A DNA stretch of 64,000 nt from Fistulifera solaris (lineage: Eukaryota > Bacillariophyta > Bacillariophyceae > Naviculales > Stauroneidaceae): NCBI GenBank assembly GCA_030295235.1, contig AP026137.1, forward strand, positions 124,001 through 188,000, read 5' to 3'. Numbering within the stretch: the stretch's first letter is position 1; each line of letters begins with the position of its first letter. Positions 1-9,497 of the stretch are shown here, in pieces. The notes below the pieces were generated by a model that ran no database searches, was not told the DNA's origin, and saw only the letters and a list, made by a program, of their open reading frames with translations. Made by a program: the position numbers and the translations under genes.

Positions 1-462
1 ACGCTTGTGATTGAAAACGATTTTTTCGCTACAGACAAGTTCGACACCTGGTTAGAGCGAGTGCTCTCGCGCAACCGCAACATCACGGTACTGGACGCGA
101 GAGGGAAAAGAATTACCAATAACGCTAAAATCGTCGCACTCTATCAATTGAATCGGTTTTACAATGGATCAGCAGCACTCATGAAAGAGTCCGCATTGGT
201 GCGACCATTGTTGGTGACAACAGCACTGGCAGAGAGCGCGTCAAGCAATTTTCAACGCAGTGGGCTACTCCTATCGAACCACACGGATACCATGTGTGAA
301 TTGCTCCATGAACTGGATCGCGATACCACTGCTGCTACTGCGAGAGGTTTCGTACCGGAAGACGTAGTGCCGTCACATTCTCGTCAACGTGGGTCTCGTC
401 GAGTAAAACGAGCGAAGGGTCAGTCGTTGCGTGCCAAGAAGGCAGCTCGAACTTACGCTTGA
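1..462 (+). CDS. C-terminal part of an LRR-like array family protein (5' end outside window)
   Basis: This is the 3' end of a gene that begins before the window; the reading frame is open from base 1 to TGA at 460-462. It carries the C-terminal signature of the local family: LLSRNRNI-type motif (here VLSRNRNITVLD), then KxxALYQLNRFYNGSA, LVRPLLVTTALAESAS, then LLLSNHTDTMCELL. After that the protein ends in a Lys/Arg-rich tail (SRRVKRAKGQSLRAKKAAR) that could be a nuclear localisation signal, which is inference. I do not recognise the family in any named domain class. The only in-frame start-like codon near the left edge is a GTG, so no start should be called here. Confidence 0.7.
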   Translation, partial: TLVIENDFFATDKFDTWLERVLSRNRNITVLDARGKRITNNAKIVALYQLNRFYNGSAALMKESALVRPLLVTTALAESASSNFQRSGLLLSNHTDTMCELLHELDRDTTAATARGFVPEDVVPSHSRQRGSRRVKRAKGQSLRAKKAARTYA

Positions 463-1058
463 ACACATTTTCTTTCTCGAAACTCTTAGTATATCATGGA
501 AATTGGCTTTTAGTTGACCAGGAGCCCGCCTTGCAAGACTATACCAAGTAAATTAAAATTAGCACTGCTTTATGGATGGTGCACTTTATATCTTTAACTA
601 GCTTAGACGTTTGTGGGAACAATTTGCTGCAGCTGCTTGTAAGAGACTCTGATGAAAAGAGACTTTATAAAGACTCACAACTAAGAGGAGTCTTGTAGCA
701 ATAAGTTGGCCCTTGATTATTTTACTGTAAGCATTTACTGTCGAGGACTAGAGATTGCAGTCTCTGTACTCCACTGCTGCGACATGCTTGTAGTTATAGT
801 AGAAACTAAGGTTTCAGGTTTCAGACTAAAGGAATCGTACAGGTACCCGGTTGTAGTAAAAACTACGGAGTAAGGTTATAGTCTGAAACATCAAAAAAAA
901 AAATTACAGACGCATGAGCCGCACGTTTTTGCATCCATTTGATTATTCATTCATTCATAATATTGACCTTTCTCTGGTTCATTACTCCGTAGTCAATTAT
1001 TCTTGATCGAATAAGCCAGGGAGCACCTTAATTCAGCACTCAGCTCTCTTTGCTGACA
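463..1058. other. Intergenic, with inverted repeat
   Basis: No coding potential seen. It holds a 10-bp inverted repeat, GTTTCAGACT at 818-827 and its complement at 880-889, enclosing a small perfect hairpin GTAGT-AAAA-ACTAC at 853-866, followed by an A-tract near 893-902. The right end should carry the promoter of the gene starting at 1059; no clear TATA element was recognised. Confidence 0.5.
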
Positions 1059-2579
1059 ATGGAAACCGCAAGGAAAAGGAAACACGGCGTGTTCTTGGAA
1101 CTCATTCCTCCCGATCAATTGTCGGCGCAACAAAGGCACTTTTGCAACCCTCGGACCCACAACGGAAGCCTTTACCCTTGTATCGATTGTTGCGAGAACC
1201 GACGTATTTGCAGGACATTGATTGGTATCAGTATCGCGATTTTTGCATCTATCGCGAAAATGGAACGACCATTTCCTTGTGTCACGATCGAGACTTTTAC
1301 CCTCCCACACGGCGCAGTCTTTCGTTTTGGTTGCACGAAGATGGTTTGTATTTGAGTTGTATCATCGTCGGAACAACCGATGCCGCGGTGGCCGAGACGG
1401 CGACGTATTTTTGGTCGATTCCGTCGCGCGACACATTTCCGGGTCGTCTGCACCTTCGCCACAAATGTCCGTTTGAGTTTCGTGCCCTAGAACCCGAACA
1501 ATTGGCTCAAATACTGGATGCGAATCCTAGGCGGTGTCTCGATATTTCGGCGTACACGTTCACCGTACAACAATCCATGGTGCTAGCGACACGGCCGCAT
1601 CCGGTCCGATTGAGAGTGGTACATGGCGGGCTTGCGTTTGAAGATGACGGAACGGCTTTTGTCGATGCGTTAGAGCAACGACAAGCCTCGTACGGGGAAC
1701 TGGATATTGAGTGCAATACGGATGGGATGCCCTTTAGCCGAAACAATCTGCGACGTCTTCTGCAACTGGATATTTTGGATAGACTTATACTCAGTCCGCT
1801 GGCAGGGGGAGTTGGCTCTACTTCCGTTTTCCGCCAAGGTCAAGGCCCTCGATTACAGTCTGGATGCCTCATTTGTGAACGTAGAGGACCTCCGCACTCT
1901 GCAGATTGTGACAAAGGATCTCAACGTGAAAATATATCTCGACGACGATGACGAGTTTGCGTATGATTTTCCGCTTGCGTTTCTGGACCGATTGGCGGAG
2001 CTGGGACACTTGGAGAAACTGGAGTTTGTCCTCGACAACTGCTCGCACGCCGCCCGTTTGGATGAGCTAGAAGCTCTTGCCGAAGCTTTGGCACGTGTCA
2101 TTCGAAACAATCCGAACTTAACGTGTTTGAATTTGAGCGAACAGTATATGTATTTCGACTGGTCTCCGTGCCTGGGAGATGTTTTCGAGGCAATGGAAGA
2201 GCATGAAGGACTACGAAAAGTCATTCTCAAAGAATACCCGAAAGACGAAGACCCTGGGTATCGGTGGTTAGAGAAGTTACTCATGCGCAATCGTAACATC
2301 GTAGTACTCGATAGCTACCGTCGAAAATGCACGGATGGATCGAGAATCAATAAGCTTTACGCACTGAACGCTTTGTACAATGGATCGCCCAAACTGGTGA
2401 AAGAGTCTGCATCGTTGCGACCCCCGCTAGTGACGGAAGCGCTGATGGAGAATGCATCGGAAAACTTTGTACATACAGCGCTACTTCTGTCATATCACAC
2501 GGATATCCTAAACGAGTTGCTGAGTTGTGCAAGCTTGGATAACGTTGCCGGTGCATGGGAAATAAGGGACGCTTTATGA
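1059..2579 (+). pseudogene. LRR-like array family gene with two compensating frameshifts
   Basis: Full-length family member of about 505 codons starting at ATG 1059 (METARKRKHG). N-terminal motifs: LELIPPDQLSAQQR, then after a frame change PLYRLLREPTYLQDIDWYQY and AVAETATYFWS, then QILDANPRR, LATRPHPVRLRV, DDGTAFVDALEQR and NNLRRLLQLD. A second frame change precedes ELALLPFSAKV, after which the frame is open through IFEAMEEHEGLR-like, LLMRNRNIVVLD and LLLSYHTDILNELL to TGA 2579. The first shift lies at a T4 run (1140-1143) and the second at a G5 run (1805-1809). The two shifts cancel, so this is either a decayed copy or an intact gene with two sequencing errors. It has no basic tail. Confidence 0.75.
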
Positions 2580-2858
2580 TTTTCCTCGCGGTCGAAATGT
2601 CAAGGGATACACTGAACAGGATGCTTTATTCCTTCACCGCTAATTCCGTCAGTGATTGTTTGGTGTGAACTGGTAGCAGTTCCTTCGCATTTACGGCACT
2701 TGCCTTCAGAAAAGATACAATAATATAAGATATGACGAAATTACCATGCCTCCATTGCGATCTGCTTTCTTTGGTTCATCATTTGAACGTTTAAAAGCTA
2801 CCATCCGGTCAGAACCCGACGGGGAAAGGAACGTTGATGCTGCTTCCTCCGATTCGAT

Positions 2859-3052
2859 TCATACAGAAAATTGAGAATCTAAAGTCAGGTTCTGTATGCG
2901 CTCACACAAGGTATCCTTGCGGTTGGAGAGCATCATCGCAAAATGCTGAAAGTTTTCAAACGGAAAATTGAGTATCTAAATTTAGGTCCTGTATGCGCTC
3001 ACACAATGTATCTATGTGCTTGGAGAGCAGCATTGCACTGTGCTGAAATTTG
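2859..3052. repeat. 97-bp tandem duplication (two copies)
   Basis: Two head-to-tail copies, 2859-2955 and 2956-3052, about 80% identical by eye. Both share GAAAATTGAG, CTGTATGCGCTCACACAA and TTGGAGAGCA blocks. On the minus strand each encodes the family's C-terminal LLS..D.LCERIQ.L.LD end plus stop codon. Confidence 0.8.
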
Positions 3053-3216
3053 TTCAGCGCACCCTGTGCTAGAGCTGTCGTGACAGGCAGTGTTTGCAAC
3101 TTTGACGACTTTCCTTCATACGAGCTGCCCACCCGTGAAAATACTGATTCAACAAATACAACTTGTTGATCATGGTTCCAGTATCCATCGATCTCCTGCG
3201 CGTGGAAATTGAATAC
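2859..3216 (-). pseudogene. Orphan C-terminal relic of the LRR-like family, end duplicated
   Basis: Directly after the stop codon of the gene at 3217-4868, the minus strand continues with family C-terminal sequence in shifting frames. I read VFNFHAQEI, then GTMINKLYLLNQYF, then LPVTTALAQGALNKFQHSAM, then LLSKHIDTLCERIQDLNLD, ending at TGA (2956-2958). The last 97 bp is then repeated, giving MMLSNRKDTLCERIQNLTLD and a second TGA (2859-2861). These match the motifs TIDxLYxLNxxY, LVTTAL, LLSHHTDxLCE of intact copies. At least two frameshifts are present, so it is not functional alone. Confidence 0.75.
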
Positions 3217-4868
3217 TCACAGCGGATGTGTTACAAATTTCTTAGCAGCACGAGCTGGCTGAAATCGTTTCTTACGCTTCACATCGGGCCCCGAGATCTG
3301 CGAGCCGGTCAAATCCAACACAAATTGCGTGCCCATTTCCTTCCAATTCACATCAGCAAAAACCTCACAGAGTATTTCTTCGTGTTGTGACAGTAGCAAT
3401 GCCGTTCGCTGGTAGTTCTGCAGTGTATGTTCCACTAAGACTTTTCGAACTAGCGCGGGTCGCAGGGATGGACTCGCTTTCGCCAGACGAGCACATGCAC
3501 GATAGTATTGATTTAGCGCATACAGCTTGTCGATGCTGGATCCATTCGAATACTTTTGTCGCTCTTTGTCCATCACAATAATGTTTCGGTTCCGGGATAG
3601 CAACTGCTCGAGCCAAATATAGTTCGAATCCTCCCGTGGATAGTCTTCTAGCACCACCCGTTGAAGACCAGTGTGCTCCTCGATTGCCTCAAAATGCTCT
3701 GCAAATGGGGACCCCATTTGAAGCGAGCATGAACGCGGCCTATATGCAAGGTAGAGAGTTGTCGATTGGCTTGAACGGCCTGAATGAAAGCATTCGTAAC
3801 AGTGGCGACTTGATCGAAACGAAACTGTTCACCGTTGTTCTCGTTCCTAAAGTCAATAGCAAAATTGAACGCCGTAAAGTGGCCCAGAGCGGCCATTCGA
3901 TGAAACAGCGAGATAAGGATAGCGTCCCATTTTTCCGCGCCGTCCACAAACGTATATATGTAAATTGATTTAGTATGAATAGCAAGAGAGCCGAAATCCT
4001 CTGGTCGAACAATTTTTGCATCAAAGTAATAGGACAGAGTATCCACTTTGGCGCAAAATGGTAGAAGTGCCAGTTCGCCATCCAGAGGAGACTTAAGGTC
4101 TATTGCAAGATTACTAATCACCATATCAAGCTGAAGAAAGCGCCTGAAATTGGAGCGGGTAAAAGGCAACCCATTCTGGTCACATTCAATTTGAAGATAC
4201 TCAAACGAGGACACTCTACTTTCAAGCGCCTCGACAAAAGCTGTGCCGTTGTCATGAAACGCAAAACTACCTCTTCTTCCGGTTACAAACGTTAAACTCA
4301 AAGGATATGACCTGCTTGCTAAGATCCTGGATTGTTCGATGGACCAACTCCCGGACGAAACGACGTAATCTGTGGTCGGATGCGCATCCAAGATATCCGA
4401 AAGTTGCACAAGGGCCGTGACGTCAAAATCGGGTCGGCCCGCGATGGGAAGACAACAAATATGTAAACTCACTGTTTCTTTTTCGGAATACTGAAGAGAC
4501 AAGAACCAGGTGGCTGTCTCAGCAATTGCCGCATCTGTGTCTCCATAGATCGCGCATCTTAGCTGATATTGATGATCATCACGATCGATTGTGAAGCAAA
4601 GATTGCGTCTCAAATAGGCCATGAAAGGGAAAACGGCCGTATTCCACCTTCCATAGTAGCAGCTGATGCAAATAAGGGTCTTATTGTCGCGGCAGATCGC
4701 GACAGGGCCGTAACTTTTCCATGAAAAGTCGTCGAGACGCGTCGGTTCCCACGATAACTGGCAAAGGAGAAAGGAATCTGCAAAGGTGTTATTTGTTTGA
4801 AATGCCTTTCTGATAGCTGACTGCTCTTTCTCCGGAATGACTTGTAGTAAAGGTTGATGTTGATTCAT
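3217..4868 (-). pseudogene. LRR-like array family gene with one frameshift
   Basis: Family member starting at ATG 4868 (MNQHQPLLQVIPEKEQ). Motifs in order: EPTRLDDFSW, AIAETATWFLSL, LSDILDAHP, NGTAFVEALESR, SNFRRFLQLD, ELALLPFCAKV, then HARFKWGPHLQ. Just after WGPHL the frame shifts by one base; the remainder (HFEAIEEHTGLQRVVLE, LLSRNRNIIVMD, SIDKLYALNQYY, LRPALVRKVLVEH, ALLLSQHEEILCE) continues to TGA at 3217. The tail is basic (VKRKKRFQPARAAKK). A 19-bp near-palindrome sits at the shift (3702-3720). One lesion only, so it may be a recent pseudogene, an assembly error, or two expressed parts. Confidence 0.75.
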
Positions 4869-5413
4869 TTCTTATTGCGGAGTATTAGCGATCCTAATTG
4901 CATTACTGGTAATGATTCTTGTTTGTAAGCGAACAGATCAGCATTTGCATTTTGCTGTGCGTGTGTGGTTAGCCTTGCCGTATTAGGCGTTATTATACGT
5001 AGAATAATCTTGTAATGGATAAAACGCTCTTAAAAATCGTCGTACCGGTGACGAAAGCAAGTGAGATTCCTAGCAACGTCTTCGGCAGCTAAAGGAAACA
5101 GACGACGCACGACGAGAAGAATCTTAAAGCTTTGCAGATTAATTAACACTTCTTCCATGCAAATTCGATATTCCTGCAGGTTATTGTGGCTACTTTATGG
5201 TGACTGATAAACCATGCATTTCTCCGGCTGAGCTCTGTGAATGTGAACCAAAACTCGAAAGACAACCTAATCGAACCTACAAACTATCATCCAAGCTATG
5301 TCCTATTTTAGGCTAGGGAAAGAGCTGGTCCTTTGAAAAGAATATGGATGTAATAAATTTTTAATCGAAAGCTGCATGTCGGTACAGGAAATACAAAATA
5401 AGAAAGTACAGGA
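4869..5413. other. Intergenic
   Basis: Lies between the 5' end of the minus-strand gene ending at 4868 and the 3' end of the degenerate copy at 5414. AT-rich stretches only; I see no gene, RNA or repeat. Confidence 0.4.
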
Positions 5414-6815
5414 TCAAGGGTCAAGATCTAAATCGAAAACGGATTCAAACAATATATCCACGTAGTGCGATAAGAGAATCGCAGTTTGTTGAAAGTTATC
5501 CGAAGCGCTTTCGGTCAAAGCCGTTGTAACAAGCCGAGGCCGCAACGGTGTAGGATGCTTAAAAAGTCGTGCCGAATGATTCCGAAAATATAGATTGTCA
5601 ATGGTTGAGCCATTTGAGATCCTCCCGCCTGCGGTATTCCGTACCATGATGATAAGCTTGTTTCTCAACAAGCGTTCTAGACAGGCAAAAAAGAATTCTG
5701 CTTCCATAACATAGTGACGCAAGCAAAATAAGCATAGTTTGGCTTGTCCTTCCACAGCGCTAAAAAATGTTTTCCAAGACGGAATCAATTGCATCAGCCA
5801 ATCGTTTCCTATAAACCGTAAGATTAACAACTTCAGATTGTTGCTGATGGCATGACAGATTGCTTGAGCAATGCGTGCTGCGTCTTCCTTTCGAATCTGA
5901 GCCCGGTTTATCCGAAACGCTCGTAATGAAAGTGCCTCCAAGAACCCAGCTCCGCCAATCAATTCAATAACGACTCCAGTGTCGTAACTCAGTCATCCCC
6001 GCGACGAAGATTGATCTAGAAGGAAAGGCCTTTGGTCGAAATGTCGAAAGAGGCAAACTGTTCTGATTGAATCACGTCTGCCTGATAAATGCAATGCAGA
6101 ACACATACTTTTGCAGAAAGCGCGACCAGGGCGTGCTCCCCATGCAAACATTGTAATCGTGGGTCTTGACTTGTAACGTAAGGGAAAAGGTAATGTTTTC
6201 CCTTCAAGCCACCCGACCCAAAGCTTCCGGAATGTGTTCTCGAGACGTAGAAATCGATCCCAATTCGCCAAACGGCAAGGTTCGGCTGCGGAACTGCAGT
6301 CGATATGCACAGCCCACAGAAGGATGTGGGTCATCGGTGCAGTGCCTCCGCTAAGGCGGTGCCTCCGTCTTGGAACTGGAATTTTTGGAAAGGCGCAATG
6401 TGACAGGATAAGTTGAGCCGCTAGAACACGGAGTCCTGCGCAGGCCACGTTCCACCTTGAATGTCAAACGGCCGAAACGGATTGGCGTCCAGTACTTGCA
6501 CCGGCTGCTCGGTTCGAATGGCAGAAACGTCAACCTCGTAAAATACTTTGATTTGAAGCAAGCTCTGCTCGGATTTTTGTTGCGGAAGCGACCAAAAAGG
6601 TCGCAGTTTCGGCAATCGTGGTATCCGTATGCACAAAGATCGCGCAGAGCGGTGTCGTTTCACCAACACCGTCCACTTTGTTGCATAATATTCAGTTCAA
6701 AGTATTGACCCCAGTCTATGTCTTTCAAACAGGTACGCTCTTCACAGCAGCTGATACATTGGCATATACAGGTTCACGCCGACTCGCATACGAGACGTCT
6801 ACTTCGTGTAATGCA
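5414..6815 (-). pseudogene. Heavily degraded LRR-like array family copy
   Basis: Scattered family motifs in several minus-strand frames, in correct order from high to low coordinates: a DIDWGQYFEL match near 6720, an IAETATFF match near 6610, QVLDANPFRPFDIQGGTW near 6480, STYPVTLRLSK near 6400, DRFLRLENTFRKL near 6250, LVALSAKVCVLH near 6140, then an open C-terminal half (5414-5962) with LERLLRNKLIIMV, SNGSTIDNLYFRN, LRPRLVTTALTESAS and AILLSHYVDILFE. At least four frame changes are needed and the NPNLT-IFEAMEDHP segment is badly eroded. It abuts the 3' end of the intact copy at 6816-8315 with no intergenic space. Confidence 0.7.
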
Positions 6816-8315
6816 TTACAGAGGTTCGAGATTCACAGAGTTGATATGTTCGCAAACGAAATCGGTGTGATCGGACAACAATATGGAAATGTATTGAAAT
6901 TCGGGCAGAGCGCCGTTGATAAGCGCTGTTGCCGCTAACAGTGGTCGCAAAACAGTCTCCTCACTGACCAGCTTTGCCGATCCTTTAATGAATCGATTGA
7001 GTGCATAAAGCCTGTCAATGCTTCCGCCATTCAAGATGATCTCGCCGGAAAAATTCAAGACAATGATATCTCGCTTCCGGGAAAGGAGTTTCTCGAGAGG
7101 AGAAAAGTCGAAACCGCTCCACATCATTAATCCTATAGTAAATGTGCGCAGGTTCGGGTGATCTTCTAGCGCCTGAAAAATATTCTCCAAATGGAGATAC
7201 CATTGAAAATCTCTGTGATGATCGTCCAAAGTCAGCTGCGTCAAATTGGGGTTCCCTCTTATGACACGGCAGAACGCCTCGGCTAATTCTGCTACTTTGG
7301 CACGAGAAATATAACCGTGATAGGTAGATGAATTGCGACGGCTTTTCGCTACAAACCCGAAATTCTCAAAATGGCCCAGTTCCGCTATCCGTTCTAAGAA
7401 TACAATCGGACGCCGATTCCAATTTTCATCATGTTGGAGAACAGTGATCTGCATTTCAATTGTTAGATCTTTGGCCGCAATAGCAAGAGATTCGAATTCC
7501 TCTAACTGAATGTCGTCAGCGGCTAACTCATAGACCAACGCCTTGACCTTCATTGAGAATGGGAGAAGCACATTTTCCCCTTCGAGGCAACCGATGGTCA
7601 GCTTTTCGAAGGTTACGTCAAGTCGCAAGAATCGCGACCAGTTAGCGTGGTTGAAAGGTCTTCCCTTGTCTCCATAAACAATGTTGAGCCAGCCAAAGGA
7701 TGTTTGTCTCCGCTGGAGTGCATCTACGAAGGATGTTCCTTCGTCCTGGAAAGTGAATTCCCTAGAAAGTCGCAGCTTCAAAGGATAAGGTCGCGTAGCG
7801 AGAACTTCCGACTGCTCAGCATTCCATGTCCCTTTTAAAATCTCAATAGTTCGTCCTGGATTGGCATCCAATATCTGCGTCAGCCGCTTCACGTGAAATG
7901 TAGTTAAGTCAATGTTGTTGTGCCTGCTTCTAACGATCAACCGGCTTGTTTTAGCTCCTTGTTGCTTTAAAGACCAGAAGAAAGTAGCTGTCTCGGCGAC
8001 AGCATCGTGGGATTCTCCAAAAATGGCGCAGTGTAAAGGATGCTCATCGATTTCTCGACAGATTTTAAAGGAAACGTAATAATTCTTGTATTCAATACAC
8101 AGTAGTGGAGTAACACATATAATTGTATGATTGTTGCGCCAGATGCTCATATTTCTATATTGATCCCAATCTATGTCTTCCAGATTCATCGGTTCTCGCC
8201 GCAGCGCGTACAACGGTAGATAGTGCCCTTTGCTCTTCCGCACTCGGAGCTTCTTTTGTTTTTCCGATAGGTGTTCGTCCGGAATAAGCATCAACAAATT
8301 GTTGTTTTGTTCCAT
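6816..8315 (-). CDS. LRR-like array family protein, intact copy (499 aa)
   Basis: One of two uninterrupted copies. ATG at 8315 (MEQNNNLLMLIPDEHLSEKQ), TAA at 6816. Motifs: LPLYALRREPMNLEDIDW (about residues 35-52), AVAETATFFWSL, LTQILDANPGR, LATRPYPLKLRLS, DEGTSFVDALQRR, HANWSRFLRLD, LLPFSMKV, IRGNPNLTQLTLDD, IFQALEDHPNLR, LEKLLSRKRDIIVLN, GGSIDRLYALNRFI, LRPLLAATALI and ILLSDHTDFVCE. NPNLTxLxL and HPNLRxxxI resemble leucine-rich-repeat strands, so an LRR-like solenoid is plausible, which is inference. No signal peptide, membrane segment or basic tail. No function is known to me. Neighbours are degenerate copies on the same strand. Confidence 0.85.
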   Translation of the reverse strand: MEQNNNLLMLIPDEHLSEKQKKLRVRKSKGHYLPLYALRREPMNLEDIDWDQYRNMSIWRNNHTIICVTPLLCIEYKNYYVSFKICREIDEHPLHCAIFGESHDAVAETATFFWSLKQQGAKTSRLIVRSRHNNIDLTTFHVKRLTQILDANPGRTIEILKGTWNAEQSEVLATRPYPLKLRLSREFTFQDEGTSFVDALQRRQTSFGWLNIVYGDKGRPFNHANWSRFLRLDVTFEKLTIGCLEGENVLLPFSMKVKALVYELAADDIQLEEFESLAIAAKDLTIEMQITVLQHDENWNRRPIVFLERIAELGHFENFGFVAKSRRNSSTYHGYISRAKVAELAEAFCRVIRGNPNLTQLTLDDHHRDFQWYLHLENIFQALEDHPNLRTFTIGLMMWSGFDFSPLEKLLSRKRDIIVLNFSGEIILNGGSIDRLYALNRFIKGSAKLVSEETVLRPLLAATALINGALPEFQYISILLSDHTDFVCEHINSVNLEPL

Positions 8316-9497
8316 TTTGAAGAATAAGTAAAAGAGACACGGTAAATTGTTCTATATTTTGATAAAAGGATAAAAGCTTCGTTCGAGCTTATTATTCTCG
8401 TTTTTTGTCATCAATTGCTGCGTTACCAGGTATTATTATTACTCCGGAGGAATTCGCGTTGCGGCAAAACAGACGTAAATCGGTCGACGGACGGGAAAAC
8501 CAGGTAAAGTCTGGGTACCGACGCGCATGTGAGTGAGAAACGAGCTAAGGTGGTCATGAGTCAATTTGTAGATACCCTGAGGGAGTTTCATGTTGTTGTG
8601 ACATCATGATCTTTTTTCATTACATATAATGAATGATGCTCTACCGTACCGATACCGGTATTGGAGCCCAATATACAGTTTGAGTTGTCTAGTTAAGTCG
8701 TTCATTCGGTATTATTAACTGAATTGCTTTTGTTAAGGAAGCTGTTGATACTTTCTAGCAATCGGATTGCAGAAATGATTTCATGCAAAGTCCAGCCACT
8801 GGTACCTCTCGAAAAAGTGAGGGGCTTTCAAAACAATCACCGCCTTGCAATAGCTCGTGGCGTGACAGAAAGAAAATTGTTGGGAGCGTCGACACTTAGG
8901 TAACTGAAACTATGCCAGCACGACCAGCACTGCGATTGTCGAACCGCTTTGTCTTTGATTGAGGCAAAGAAAAAGCCATAAAAATACTTTCTGCGATACA
9001 GACTGAAGAAAACTGTTGTTCTCGTATGGCCTAGACTGAAGTACATGAACAATTAGCAAGCGTTGTCGTCGGTTGTCTGTTGTCTCAAATAATTCCAAAT
9101 ATTTGAAGAGAGAGAAGTGCTTAAAGCGCACTGGTACCGTACTGGTAGACCAGCTAGAGACCCTAGCGACACTACGTCGCTCTACACAGAGTCTATCGGA
9201 ATCAGGAAGAGGAACACGGAACCAATACTACTGCAACACTGCGCACGCGGAGCACGCCCAAAAACTGGATTTCAGAAAAAGGTGTAGCAGGTTGCAGTAC
9301 CGTGGCAGTACATGTTCAAGTTCACCGTTGTCGTTTGTGTACTTTCCGTGCAGCAGTGAGCAGCACAGGCCGAAACGCGTCGAGCACGCACGCTTCACAA
9401 AGATCTTTTGACACCAGCTTCTCCCACATTATTGTGACAAAATCGTTTCTCGGCACACATCACTCTCACAAACAACATCCGAAACAAGCGGTGCAAC
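8316..9497. other. Intergenic between divergent genes
   Basis: 1.2 kb between the start of the minus-strand LRR-like gene and the FBP1-like gene. It contains a TACCGGTA palindrome (ATACCGGTAT, 8652-8661) and GGTACC-rich patches near 9131. Open frames here lack recognisable motifs, so I call no gene. It should hold both promoters. Confidence 0.4.

Noticed and set aside
3600-3650. tRNA B-box-like GTTCGAATCC near 3626
   Set aside because: It is the reverse complement of coding sequence in the family gene at 3217-4868; no A-box or cloverleaf could be drawn around it.
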